A stretch of DNA of 16,646 nucleotides, from assembly GCA_037190665.1 (NCBI GenBank), contig JBBCJT010000210.1, positions 1 to 16,646 on the forward strand, written 5' to 3'. This document shows, piece by piece, positions 8,270-16,174 of the stretch (the stretch's first letter is position 1; each line of letters begins with the position of its first letter). The DNA comes from JBBCJT01 sp037190665 (lineage in GTDB: Bacteria; Pseudomonadota; Alphaproteobacteria; Acetobacterales; Acetobacteraceae). The position numbers and the translations under genes are program-made. The notes under the pieces were generated by a model. The model saw only the letters and a list, made by a program, of their open reading frames with translations, was not told the DNA's origin and ran no database searches.

Positions 8270-8964
8270 GGCCCCGGCCGCAGCATGTAGCCCTTGCCGC
8301 GGAGCGTGAGCAGGTAGCGCGGCTCGCGCGTGTCGGGCTCGATCTTGCGCCGCAGCCGCGTGACCTGCACGTCGATCGCGCGCTCGCCCTGTTCGTCCAT
8401 GCCCAGCGTCTCGGCCAGCGCCTCGCGCGAGAGCGTCTCGTTCGGCGCGCGGGCGAGGGCGGCGAGCAGCGCCATCTCGCCGCTGGTCAGCCGCACCGGG
8501 CCGTCGGCGCCCAGCAGCTCGTTGCGGGCCGGGTCGAACTCCAGCACGCCGAGGCGCAGCGGGCCGGCAGGCGTGGCGGGCGCCGGCGGCGGGGCGAGCC
8601 GGCGCAGCATGGCGCGCAGCCGCAGCACCAGCTCGCGCGGGTCGAACGGCTTGGCGAGGTAGTCGTCCGCGCCGGCCTCGAACCCGGCGATGCGGTCCTC
8701 CGGCGCGCCCCGCGCGGTCAGCAGCATCACCGGCACGTCGCGCTCGCGGCGCAGGCTTTCGGTGAGGCTGAGGCCGGATTCGCCCGGCATCATCACGTCC
8801 AGCACCAGCACGTCGGGCTCGACGAAGCGCAGCTTGTCGCGCGCCTCGGCCGCGCTGTCGGCGGCGGTGACACGGAAGCCGTTCTCCGTGAGGTAGCGGA
8901 CGAGCAGGGCGCGCAGCCGCCCGTCGTCGTCCACCACCAGCACATGTGCGCCGTCCCCCGCCAT
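8266..8964 (-). CDS. OmpR-type response regulator
   Basis: A 232-residue two-component regulator that binds DNA when phosphorylated by the kinase encoded next to it. The receiver domain (about 5-118) has the acidic pocket VVDDD at residues 10-14, phospho-accepting Asp56 in VLDVMMPG, Thr83 and Lys105 (in YLAKPF). A Pro/Ala-rich linker (APPPAPATPAGP) leads to a winged-helix DNA-binding domain (about 135-230). This carries the OmpR-family LTSGEMALLAALARAPNE and the recognition helix region RAIDVQVTRLRRKIEPD, then a wing hairpin ending in LRGKGYML. Length is typical of OmpR. The ATG at 8964 lies 1 bp after the marR stop (TGA-C-ATG), so the three genes are read as one operon. Targets are not shown; the downstream binding-protein gene is a plausible one. 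Confidence 0.95.
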   Translation of the reverse strand: MAGDGAHVLVVDDDGRLRALLVRYLTENGFRVTAADSAAEARDKLRFVEPDVLVLDVMMPGESGLSLTESLRRERDVPVMLLTARGAPEDRIAGFEAGADDYLAKPFDPRELVLRLRAMLRRLAPPPAPATPAGPLRLGVLEFDPARNELLGADGPVRLTSGEMALLAALARAPNETLSREALAETLGMDEQGERAIDVQVTRLRRKIEPDTREPRYLLTLRGKGYMLRPGP

Positions 8965-8965
8965 G

Positions 8966-9499
8966 TCAGCCGGTGCGCATCTTGGGTTCGCGGCCCGCCG
9001 CCTCGGCGGCGTCGAGATGCGCGCGCGCCTCGGTATCCGCGATGCCGCGCATCACCCGCTTGAACCCCTCGACCGCGCCCGCGCCGGAATCGCGGTAGGC
9101 GGCGGCGAGCCGTTCGCGCTGGCGCTCGAACAATCGCCGCTCCAGCGCCTGGCCTCTCGGCGTGAGCGACAGCAGTCGCTGGCGGCGGTCGGTGCGGCCC
9201 TGCGCCTGGGCGACGTAGCCCTGCTCGATCAGCGCGGAGAGCACGCGGGCAAGGCTCTGCTTGGTGATGCGCAGGATCGCGAGCAGCTCGCTCACCGTCA
9301 TGCCCGGCTGGCGGCCGATGAAGTGCATGGCGCGATGGTGGGCACGGCCGAGGCCGAGCTCCTCCAGCACCGTGTCGGCCACGCCGGTGAAGTCGCGATA
9401 GGCGAAGAAGAGCAGATCCTGGGCGAGGCGGATCTCCTCCTCGCGGAGGAACAGCAGATTCGCCCCGGCGGCGGATTTCGTGTCAGGCAAGCCAGCCAT
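8966..9499 (-). CDS. MarR-family transcriptional regulator
   Basis: A 177-residue winged-helix repressor/activator, a dimer in this family. After a short N-terminal tail, the dimerisation helix (LREEEIRLAQDLLFFAYRDF, about 18-37) leads to the DNA-binding domain. That domain shows LGLGRAHHRAMHFIGRQPGM, the recognition helix LLAILRITKQSLARVLSALIEQGYV (about 72-96), the wing with conserved TDRRQRLLSLTPRG (about 103-116), and a C-terminal dimerisation helix. Length is normal for MarR proteins. It is first in the marR-ompR-envZ operon and divergent from ilvE over a 92-bp spacer with a palindrome, so autoregulation and control of ilvE are likely but inferred. No good ribosome-binding site precedes the ATG at 9499; the nearby upstream ATG at 9509 is out of frame. 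Effector unknown. Confidence 0.93.
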   Translation of the reverse strand: MAGLPDTKSAAGANLLFLREEEIRLAQDLLFFAYRDFTGVADTVLEELGLGRAHHRAMHFIGRQPGMTVSELLAILRITKQSLARVLSALIEQGYVAQAQGRTDRRQRLLSLTPRGQALERRLFERQRERLAAAYRDSGAGAVEGFKRVMRGIADTEARAHLDAAEAAGREPKMRTG

Positions 9500-9512
9500 G
9501 CGGCACCATTAG

Positions 9513-9527
9513 GTCAGCGTCGTTGAC
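9513..9527. promoter_or_regulatory. Candidate operator/promoter between marR and ilvE
   Basis: GTCAGCGTCGTTGAC is a 15-bp palindrome with 6 of 7 base pairs matching around a central T. It is 13 bp from the marR start and 64 bp from the ilvE start. TTGACG at 9523-9528 resembles a -35 box for ilvE, with an A/T patch (GATTTTACC, 9542-9550) near the -10 position. A regulator bound here would cover the ilvE -35 and the marR 5' end, as is usual for MarR operators. Binding is inferred. Confidence 0.45.
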
Positions 9528-9578
9528 GTGCTCTGGTGGAGGATTTTACCATCCCTCCCCTAGAAGCAAGGAAATTGC

Positions 9579-9585
9579 GGAGGAA
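9579..9585 (+). promoter_or_regulatory. Ribosome-binding site that fixes the ilvE start
   Basis: A GGAGGAA stretch lies 6 bp upstream of the ATG at 9592. It decides for that start over a TTG at 9523 in the same frame, which would add 23 residues unlike the family and place the coding region inside the operator. Confidence 0.8.
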
Positions 9586-9591
9586 GACAAC

Positions 9592-10491
9592 ATGGCGCTC
9601 GTTCCTTTCGATGACCGCGACGGCTGGATCTGGTTCGACGGCAAGCTGGTGCCGTGGCGGGAGGCGAAGGTCCATGTCCTGACGCATGGGCTGCATTATG
9701 CCTCTGCCGTGTTCGAAGGCGAGCGCGCCTATAGCGGCAACATCTTCAGGCTGCGAAACCATACCGAACGGCTGATCCAGTCGGGCCGCATCCTCGGCTT
9801 CGAGATCCCCTGGACGGTCGAGCAGATCGACGATGCCTGCAACGAGGTGTTGAAGGCGAACGGCCTGACCGACGCCTATGTCCGCCCGCTCGCCTGGCGC
9901 GGGTCGGAGATGCTGGCGGTGGCCGCGCAGCAGACGAAGATCCACCTCGCCATCGCCACCTGGGCGTGGCCGAACCTGTTCGGCGCCGACCGGATGAAGG
10001 GCGTGCGGCTCGGCATCGCGAGCTGGAAGCGCCCGCACCCGGAGACCGCGCCGACCGCGTCCAAGGCCGCCGGGCTCTACATGATCGGCACGCTCGCCAA
10101 GCACGAGGCGGAGGCCGCGGGCTGGACGGATGCGCTGATGCTGGACTGGCGGGGCCAGGTATCCGAGGCGACCGGGGCGAACATCTTCTTCGTCATCGAC
10201 GGCGAGCTGCACACGCCCACGCCGGACTGCTTCCTCGACGGCATCACGCGGCGCACGGTGATGAGCCTCGCGCGGCATCGCCAGATCAAGGTGGTGGAGC
10301 GGGCGATCCTGCCCGACGAGATGAAACGCGCGACCGAGGTGTTCCTGGCCGGCACCGCGGCCGAGGTCACGCCGGTTCGCCAGATCGGCGACCTGACCTT
10401 CACGCCGTCCACGATCACCGAGACGCTGATGAACGACTACGAGGCGCTCGTCCGCAAGAGCCCCGAGGAAGTCGCGAAGCTGGCGGCCTGA
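9592..10491 (+). CDS. ilvE: Branched-chain amino acid aminotransferase
   Basis: A PLP-dependent class IV transaminase (EC 2.6.1.42) interconverting valine, leucine and isoleucine with their 2-oxo acids, using 2-oxoglutarate/glutamate as partner. The protein is 299 residues, normal for the family. The N-terminus MALVPFDDRDGWIWFDGKLV and the substrate-pocket strand HVLTHGLHYASAVFEGERAY (about 28-47) are typical of alphaproteobacterial BCATs. Lys158 in APTASKAAGLYM is the PLP-binding lysine. EATGANIFFV and PDCFLDGITRRTV form the cofactor-phosphate region, and GTAAEVTPV closes the site. D-amino acid transaminase and aminodeoxychorismate lyase are related folds, but the motifs favour BCAT. It is divergent from the marR operon and ends at a likely terminator facing a small convergent gene. 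Confidence 0.96.
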   Translation: MALVPFDDRDGWIWFDGKLVPWREAKVHVLTHGLHYASAVFEGERAYSGNIFRLRNHTERLIQSGRILGFEIPWTVEQIDDACNEVLKANGLTDAYVRPLAWRGSEMLAVAAQQTKIHLAIATWAWPNLFGADRMKGVRLGIASWKRPHPETAPTASKAAGLYMIGTLAKHEAEAAGWTDALMLDWRGQVSEATGANIFFVIDGELHTPTPDCFLDGITRRTVMSLARHRQIKVVERAILPDEMKRATEVFLAGTAAEVTPVRQIGDLTFTPSTITETLMNDYEALVRKSPEEVAKLAA

Positions 10492-10505
10492 CCGCCGCCA
10501 CCGGG

Positions 10506-10529
10506 CCGGGAGGGACCAGTCCTTCCCGG
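10506..10529. terminator. Hairpin terminator between ilvE and the small convergent gene
   Basis: CCGGGAGGGA (10506-10515) pairs with TCCTTCCCGG (10520-10529) over 10 bp with one G-T pair and a 4-nt loop. On the plus strand it is followed by TTCCTCTCTC, a pyrimidine-rich tail. It begins 15 bp after the ilvE stop and ends 9 bp before the stop of the minus-strand small gene, so it can serve both. Confidence 0.6.
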
Positions 10530-10537
10530 TTCCTCTC

Positions 10538-10693
10538 TCAGGTATCCACCTGCACCCATGTCGGCCCGTCGTGGGGCTGCATGCTGAGCGCGGTGGCCGC
10601 GCCGACGCCGAAGGCCAGCGCCACGGCCGCCATCAGGGCGTAGTCCAGCAGCGTCAACCGCCGCCGCCGTTTCGCCGAACTCCGCTCCGCCAT
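10538..10693 (-). CDS. Small single-span membrane protein, 51 aa, unknown function
   Basis: A short reading frame I do not recognise as a known family. It encodes 51 residues: a strongly basic N-terminus (MAERSSAKRRRRLTLLDY), one hydrophobic span of about 20 residues (ALMAAVALAFGVGAATALSM, about 19-38), and a short polar tail ending HDGPTWVQVDT. The basic side would stay in the cytoplasm, so the topology is probably N-in, C-out. Two things support it as a real gene: a strong Shine-Dalgarno (GAGGAGG, about 5 nt before the ATG) and a protein-like layout. It is monocistronic, convergent with ilvE, sharing a terminator hairpin. It overlaps longer open frames on the same strand that look like random GC shadows. 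It could also be an uncleaved signal-anchor leader. Confidence 0.65.
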   Translation of the reverse strand: MAERSSAKRRRRLTLLDYALMAAVALAFGVGAATALSMQPHDGPTWVQVDT

Positions 10694-10752
10694 GGCACCC
10701 TCCTCGCCACCTCTCGTGCCACGGATGCGTCCTGGGACGTGTCATCCAGTGC

Positions 10753-10818
10753 ACACGGGGAGAGTTAGGGGAGGGTTTCGCCGGCTCCGCGGCCGGGATG
10801 GGGCAGGTTTGCGGCAGT
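10753..10818. repeat. Degenerate REP-like fragment in the gap
   Basis: The 217-bp spacer between the small gene and the permease gene holds no reading frame I can support. Its GGGAGAGTTAGGGGAGGG and GGTTTCGCCGGCTCCGCGG stretches resemble the flanks of the copy at 16526, which has GGTTTCGCCTCCGCG. A decayed repeat is the best explanation. Resemblance judged by eye. Confidence 0.35.
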
Positions 10819-10870
10819 GTGTTGCGGTCTGATACGTGCGGCGCCGGGGGCAGGTCCAGCCGCGCGACGC

Positions 10871-10895
10871 CCCTCTCCCGCCGGGCGGGAGAGGG
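10871..10895. repeat. REP-like palindromic element, copy 2
   Basis: An 11-bp perfect stem CCCTCTCCCGC (10871-10881) / GCGGGAGAGGG (10885-10895) with loop CGG. It is the same core as the elements at 5165 and 16526, differing only in the first loop base. It lies 15 bp beyond the stop of the last gene of the ABC importer operon, so it could end or protect that message. Confidence 0.8.
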
Positions 10896-10910
10896 AGGAA
10901 TGAGCCGGGG

Positions 10911-11816
10911 CTACTCCTTCACAGCCCCGGTCAGGCTGGACACGTAGTAGTCCACGAAGAACGAGTAGAAGATCGCCACCGGCAGCGATCCCAGCAGGCT
11001 GCCCGCCATCAGCGCGCCCCACTGGTAGACGTCGCCGGTGATCAGCTCCGTCAGGATCGCAACTGGCACGGTCTTGTTCTCGCTGCTCTGGATGAAGGCG
11101 AGCGCGTAGATGAACTCGTTCCACGACAGCGTGAACGAGAAGATGCCCGCCGAGATCAGCCCCGGCACCGCGAGCGGCAGCGTGATGCGGCGCAGGATCT
11201 GCAGCCGGCTCGCCCCGTCGATCAGGGCGCATTCCTCCAGCTCGTAGGGGATCGACTTGAAGTAGCCGATCAGCAGCCAGGTGCAGAACGGCACCAGGAA
11301 GGTCGGGTAGACGAGGATCAGCGCCAGCGGCGAATCGAACAGGCCGAGCTGCACCACCATCGTCGCGAGCGGGATGAACAGGATCGACGGCGGCACGAGA
11401 TAGGCGAGGTAGATCGCGAGCCCCACGTACTGGCTGCCGGTGAAGCGCAGCCGCTGGATGGCGTAGGCGGCGAGCGTGCTCGCCAGCAGCGACAGGAAGG
11501 TCGCCCCCACCGCGACCATCATCGTGGTCCACAGCCAGCGCGGATAGGACGTCTCGAACAGCAGCTTGTGGATGTGCTCGAGCGTGGGCGAGTTGATCCA
11601 GAACGGGCTGTAGGTCCGGAAATCGAACAGCTCGGCGTTCGGTTTGAAGGCCGTCACCGTCATCCAGTAGAACGGGAACAGCAAGATGATCACGAAGCAC
11701 GCGAGTGGCAGGTAGATCGTCACCATCCGCCGCGCGCGCGTATCCCAAGCCATCGCCTCCGGCGGGGCCGTGGCGGAGGATTTCGCTTCCGGCGCCGCGA
11801 CCGCCGCGTCAGTCAT
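10911..11816 (-). CDS. Carbohydrate ABC transporter permease, MalG type
   Basis: An inner-membrane subunit (301 residues) of a CUT1-family sugar/polyol importer. After a soluble Ala-rich N-terminus come about six membrane spans, the first near 32-55. The cytoplasmic EAA loop, EECALIDGASRLQILRRITLP (about 194-214), with the conserved Gly (Gly201), docks the ATPase. The N-terminal TAFKPNAELF after the first span and the C-terminal QWGALMAGSLLGSLPVAIFY are typical of MalG/UgpE subunits. It is last in the operon. Its ATG lies inside the end of the upstream permease gene (8-bp overlap), so translation is coupled. The exact sugar is not evident. Confidence 0.93.
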   Translation of the reverse strand: MTDAAVAAPEAKSSATAPPEAMAWDTRARRMVTIYLPLACFVIILLFPFYWMTVTAFKPNAELFDFRTYSPFWINSPTLEHIHKLLFETSYPRWLWTTMMVAVGATFLSLLASTLAAYAIQRLRFTGSQYVGLAIYLAYLVPPSILFIPLATMVVQLGLFDSPLALILVYPTFLVPFCTWLLIGYFKSIPYELEECALIDGASRLQILRRITLPLAVPGLISAGIFSFTLSWNEFIYALAFIQSSENKTVPVAILTELITGDVYQWGALMAGSLLGSLPVAIFYSFFVDYYVSSLTGAVKE

Positions 11817-12765
11817 TGCTCTCTCCCTGCTGCCACTTGCGCCGGGCGAGCGCGAAGTAGCTGAACAGCGTGGCGAACACGAGGAACGGGATCATCGTCA
11901 CCGCGATCGCGGCCCCCTCGCCGAGCTGCCCGCCCGGGATGCCGCGCTGGAAGGCGAGCGTGGCGAGCAGGTGCGTCGAGTTCACCGGCCCGCCGCGCGT
12001 GATCGCGTAGACGAGCTGGAAGTCGGTGAAGGTGAAGATGATGGAGAAGGTCATCACGATCGCCAGGATCGGCAGCAGCATCGGGAAGGTGATGTAGCGG
12101 AAACGCTGCCAGGCGGTGGACCCGTCGAGCAGGGCCGCCTCGTACAGCGCGGGCGAGATGGTCTGCAGCCCGGCGAGCAGCGAGATCGCCACGAACGGGA
12201 TGCCGCGCCAGATATTGGCCGCGATCAGCGACCAGCGCGCGGGCCAGGCCGTGCCGATGAAGTCGATGTTCGTCTGCCGCCATCCGAGCACCTCGACGAA
12301 GATGTACGAGATGATCGAGAACTGCGGATCGTAGATCCACCAGAAGGCCAGCGCCGACAGCACCGTGGGCACGATCCATGGCAGCAGCACGATGGCGCGC
12401 AGCAGCGACTTGAACGGCAGGTGGTTGTTGAGCAGCAGCGCGAGCCACAGGCCCAGCGCGAACTTACCGATCGTGGCGACCGCGGTGTAGAAGATCGAAT
12501 AGAAGACCGCACCCCAGAAGATCGGATCCTCGATCAGGTACTCGAAATTCTCCCACCCCACCCAGATGCCGCGCCGGCCGATCGTCGCGTCGGTGAAGGC
12601 GAGGTAGATGCCCAGCCCCAGCGGATAGGTGAGGAAGACAAGCAGCAGCGCGACCGCCGGGAACAGGCAGGCGACGATGAGGAACGCCTTGTTGTCGAAC
12701 AGCCGCCCGATCCAGCCCGGATCCGCGCGCTGCGCCACCCAGCGGGGCAGGGTCGCCTCTGACAT
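11809..12765 (-). CDS. Carbohydrate ABC transporter permease, MalF/UgpA type
   Basis: The second transmembrane subunit (318 residues) of the same importer. About six hydrophobic spans (near 28-54, 88-112, 121-143, 175-200, 230-255, 285-306) surround the EAA loop EAALLDGSTAWQRFRYITFP (209-228), with the conserved Gly215. Further MalF-type features are LTYPLGLGIYLAFTD in the first span region, LLPWIVPTVLSALAFWWIYD, and TRGGPVNSTHLLATL in the last loop. It lacks the large extra periplasmic domain of enterobacterial MalF, as most CUT1 members do. The ATG at 12765 has a good ribosome site (GGGAGGAG). The hairpin at 12789-12816 lies between it and the binding-protein gene. Confidence 0.93.
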   Translation of the reverse strand: MSEATLPRWVAQRADPGWIGRLFDNKAFLIVACLFPAVALLLVFLTYPLGLGIYLAFTDATIGRRGIWVGWENFEYLIEDPIFWGAVFYSIFYTAVATIGKFALGLWLALLLNNHLPFKSLLRAIVLLPWIVPTVLSALAFWWIYDPQFSIISYIFVEVLGWRQTNIDFIGTAWPARWSLIAANIWRGIPFVAISLLAGLQTISPALYEAALLDGSTAWQRFRYITFPMLLPILAIVMTFSIIFTFTDFQLVYAITRGGPVNSTHLLATLAFQRGIPGGQLGEGAAIAVTMIPFLVFATLFSYFALARRKWQQGESND

Positions 12766-12788
12766 GCTCCTCCCTTTCTGCCGCAGTC

Positions 12789-12816
12789 GCGGCGCCCCGG
12801 CGGACCGGGGCGCCGC
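12789..12816. promoter_or_regulatory. 12-bp perfect stem-loop between binding-protein and permease genes
   Basis: GCGGCGCCCCGG (12789-12800) pairs fully with CCGGGGCGCCGC (12805-12816) around the loop CGGA. It starts 6 bp past the stop of the binding-protein gene. No T-run follows on the minus strand, so full termination is unlikely. Such hairpins after the binding-protein gene (as after malE in E. coli) protect the upstream message and lower permease expression; that role is inferred. Confidence 0.65.
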
Positions 12817-12822
12817 CCTGCA

Positions 12823-14157
12823 TCACGTCCGACGGCGGAAGTAACGCTCCGAGCGCCGCGCGGCCTCGCGTGCCGCCGCTTCCGGCGTCGCCTCGCCGGA
12901 GGCCGCCGAGGCGCACATCTGCACCAGCACGAAGTCGTTGGTGGCGCTGGCGGATGCCTCGCTGATCGGCCCCTTGTAGCCGTTCCAGAAGGTGCTGCGC
13001 ATCGTGTCCTTGAAGATCGAGATCTTCGGATCCGAATGCCACACGGGCGAGGCGGTGTAGGCCTCGAGCGGCTGCGACCAGTAGCCGAGGTTGGCCTGCA
13101 GCCACGGGTCGTACTGCTCGGCTTCCAGCAGGAAGGCGAGCAGCGCCTTCGACGCGTTGGGATAGCGGCTGTGCTTGAACACCATGGCGTTCATCGTCAG
13201 CCCGGCATTCGGCGTGGAGCTCGCTTTCCCCTTGGGCAGCAGCGAATGGTACGTGTCGTCCGCGATCGCCCTGGTCGCCGGATCGTTCTTCAGCGAGAAG
13301 TACAGCGACACGCCGTTCTGCGTCAGCCACAGTTCCTGCGACGAATAGGCGCGGTTGTTGGAGACGTCGTTCCACGCCGTCGTGCCCGGGATGAACTGCT
13401 GGTACAGCTCGCGCAGGTAGGTCAGCGCCTCGATCGTCTGCGGCGAGTTGATGCCGACCGATCCGTCCTCGTTCACCAGGAACGCGCCGTGCGCCCAGAC
13501 CATCCAGTTGGCGAAGCCGTTGCCGTCGCCGACCGCGTTGCCGAGCGCGAAGCCCATCGGCTTGCCGGCGGCCTTCAGCTTCTTGGCGAGGTCGAGGAAG
13601 CCCGCCATGTCCTCCGGCGGCGCCTGGTAGCCGACGGCGTCGAGCGCGGACTTGCGCCAGACCAGCGGCCCGCCGGTGGACCCGAAGGGCAGGCCGATCC
13701 AGTTGTTGGTGCCGTGCTTCTTGCCGTAGCGCTCCGCCAGCGCCAGCCAGCCGCCGTAGCGGTTGCCGATGTATTCGGCGACGTCGCTCAGCTCGACCAG
13801 CTTGTCGACATAGACGTGCGGCGCCTCGTTGAAGCCGACGATCAGGTCGGGGCCGGCGCCGGTGTTCGCGGTCACCGCCGTCTGCTGGCTGATGTCCTCC
13901 CAGCCGACGAAGTCCACGCGCACGGGCACGCCGGTCTGCTGGGTGAAACGGGCGCAGTTGGCGCGCCAGTTGTCCTCGTCCGCCGGCACGAAGCGCACCG
14001 GGCGCAGCATGCGCAGGCTGGCGCCGTTCTCGATCGGCAGGTTCAGGGAGCCGCCCTCGCGCCGCTGGATCTGCGCCCCCGCGTCCCCGATCGCGGTCGC
14101 CGCCATGCCGGCGGCGGTCGCCGCGAGCAGGCTTCGGCGTGTGATGATGTTGGCCAT
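12823..14157 (-). CDS. Sugar ABC transporter substrate-binding protein (SBP family 1, Tat signal)
   Basis: The periplasmic ligand receptor (444 residues) of the importer operon. Residues 1-28 form a twin-arginine-type signal (ITRRSLLAATAAG, then AGA before Gln29), suggesting export in folded form. The mature part has two-lobe family 1 features: a strand with FTQQTGVPVRVDFV, ANTGAGPDLIVGFNE (about 96-110), VELSDVAEYIG, then WIGLPFGSTGGPLVWRKSALDAVG, the hinge-proximal segment. A C-terminal Trp/Tyr-rich region (WSQPLEAYTASPVWHS) would form part of the sugar pocket. Length is normal. It stands between the ATPase and the permeases, as in many CUT1 operons. The start is the ATG directly before the Tat motif; upstream ribosome site is only fair (GGGAAG, about 13 nt). 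Ligand could be a sugar, polyol or glycerol phosphate; not determined. Confidence 0.92.
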   Translation of the reverse strand: MANIITRRSLLAATAAGMAATAIGDAGAQIQRREGGSLNLPIENGASLRMLRPVRFVPADEDNWRANCARFTQQTGVPVRVDFVGWEDISQQTAVTANTGAGPDLIVGFNEAPHVYVDKLVELSDVAEYIGNRYGGWLALAERYGKKHGTNNWIGLPFGSTGGPLVWRKSALDAVGYQAPPEDMAGFLDLAKKLKAAGKPMGFALGNAVGDGNGFANWMVWAHGAFLVNEDGSVGINSPQTIEALTYLRELYQQFIPGTTAWNDVSNNRAYSSQELWLTQNGVSLYFSLKNDPATRAIADDTYHSLLPKGKASSTPNAGLTMNAMVFKHSRYPNASKALLAFLLEAEQYDPWLQANLGYWSQPLEAYTASPVWHSDPKISIFKDTMRSTFWNGYKGPISEASASATNDFVLVQMCASAASGEATPEAAAREAARRSERYFRRRT

Positions 14158-14211
14158 TCTCGTCGTTCTTCCCTGTTCTGTCGTTGTCTTCCTCTGGGCT
14201 GCCCCGGCGGA

Positions 14212-15264
<1,053 letters not shown>

Positions 15265-15304
15265 GTTCCCTTTTCCCTCCCCGGTCTTTGCCGTTGGCTG
15301 CACC

Positions 15305-15358
15305 ATTGCAGCCGTTGCCGGGGTGCGCCAGCCTCTATTCGCAATGCAGCCGCAACCG
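15305..15358. promoter_or_regulatory. Divergent control region with a repeated box
   Basis: The 164-bp spacer between the ATPase start (minus) and the DUF1028 start (plus) must hold both promoters. Two similar 16-bp boxes lie in it: TTGCAGCCGTTGCCGG at 15306-15321 and ATGCAGCCGCAACCGG at 15344-15359, matching at 12 of 16 positions and 38 bp apart (three to four helical turns). They could be sites for one regulator. No clear -35/-10 pair is visible. Confidence 0.3.
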
Positions 15359-15428
15359 GCCGGCGGACCTTGACGGCGTGCGGGCGGTGGGGCGCGATGG
15401 CCGCGTCTGCCAAGGAGCCCGCCGTCGC

Positions 15429-16148
15429 ATGACCTGGTCCATCGTCGCCCGCGATCCCCGCACCGGCGCCTTCGCCGTGGCGGTCACCACCTGCAACCTC
15501 GCGGTCGGCGCGACCTGCCCGTTCGTCCGCGCCGGCGTCGGCGCGGTGTCGACCCAGTCGATCAGCAACCGCTATCTGGGCCCGGCGATCCTCGATGCGA
15601 TGGCGCGCGGGCTGGCCCCGGCCGCGGCGATCGAGAGCGCGCTCGCGGGCGACGAGGGGGCGGGGCTGCGGCAGGTGCACGCGGTGGACGCGAAGGGCCG
15701 CAGCGCCGCCTGGACCGGGCGCAACTGCGTGGCCTGGGCCGGCGACGAGACCGGGCCGGACGTGTCCTTCGCGGGCAACATGCTGGCCAACGAGCGCGTG
15801 GTGCCGGCGACCGCGGCCACCTTCCGCGCGCAGGCGACGCTGAAGCTGCCGGAGCGGATGCTCGCGGCGCTGGATGCCGGGCAGGCGGAGGGCGGGGACC
15901 GTCGCGGCCGGCAATCCGCCGCGCTGGTGCTGGTCACCACCGAGGACTTCCCCGACATCAACCTGCGGGTCGATGACCATCCTGATCCGCTGATCGAGCT
16001 GCGGCGGCTGCTGGTGCTGTGGCGGCTGATGGCGGAGCCGCGGCTGGACCGCGCGCCGTCGAAGGCGAACCCGTCCGGCTTCACCGACCTGGACGCGATC
16101 GAGGCGGGCTGGGCGGCGGCGGGATCGGATCTGCGCTTCCGGCGTTGA
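15429..16148 (+). CDS. DUF1028 family protein
   Basis: A 239-residue, probably cytoplasmic protein of the DUF1028 family, which is related in fold to Ntn-hydrolases; no activity is firmly known to me. The N-terminal MTWSIVARDPRTGAFAVAVT, the AVGATCPFVRAGVGAVSTQS segment (about 25-44), the LRQVHAVDAKGRSAAWTG strand and the VSFAGNMLAN segment are the family hallmarks. LVLVTTEDFPDINLRVDDHPDPLIELRRLL (about 160-190) closes the conserved region. No signal peptide is seen. Length fits the short form without an added peptidoglycan-binding domain. The ATG at 15429 follows AAGGAG by 11 nt. It is divergent from the sugar importer operon; a joint role is possible but not shown. Family call firm, function open. 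Confidence 0.92.
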   Translation: MTWSIVARDPRTGAFAVAVTTCNLAVGATCPFVRAGVGAVSTQSISNRYLGPAILDAMARGLAPAAAIESALAGDEGAGLRQVHAVDAKGRSAAWTGRNCVAWAGDETGPDVSFAGNMLANERVVPATAATFRAQATLKLPERMLAALDAGQAEGGDRRGRQSAALVLVTTEDFPDINLRVDDHPDPLIELRRLLVLWRLMAEPRLDRAPSKANPSGFTDLDAIEAGWAAAGSDLRFRR

Positions 16149-16174
16149 GCCTGCCATAGGCCGGCGCCCATGCC

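Noticed and set aside
6818..8290. A 490-codon plus-strand open frame opposite the sensor kinase
   Set aside because: His/Arg/Gln-rich antisense shadow; the minus-strand kinase has every catalytic motif.
9523..9591. TTG start adding 23 residues to IlvE
   Set aside because: The added residues are not part of the family and no ribosome site precedes it; GGAGGAA supports the ATG at 9592.
10437..10754. A 105-codon minus-strand frame after ilvE
   Set aside because: No ribosome site or recognisable pattern, and it runs into the ilvE 3' end. The shorter frame at 10538-10693 in another phase has the ribosome site and membrane span.
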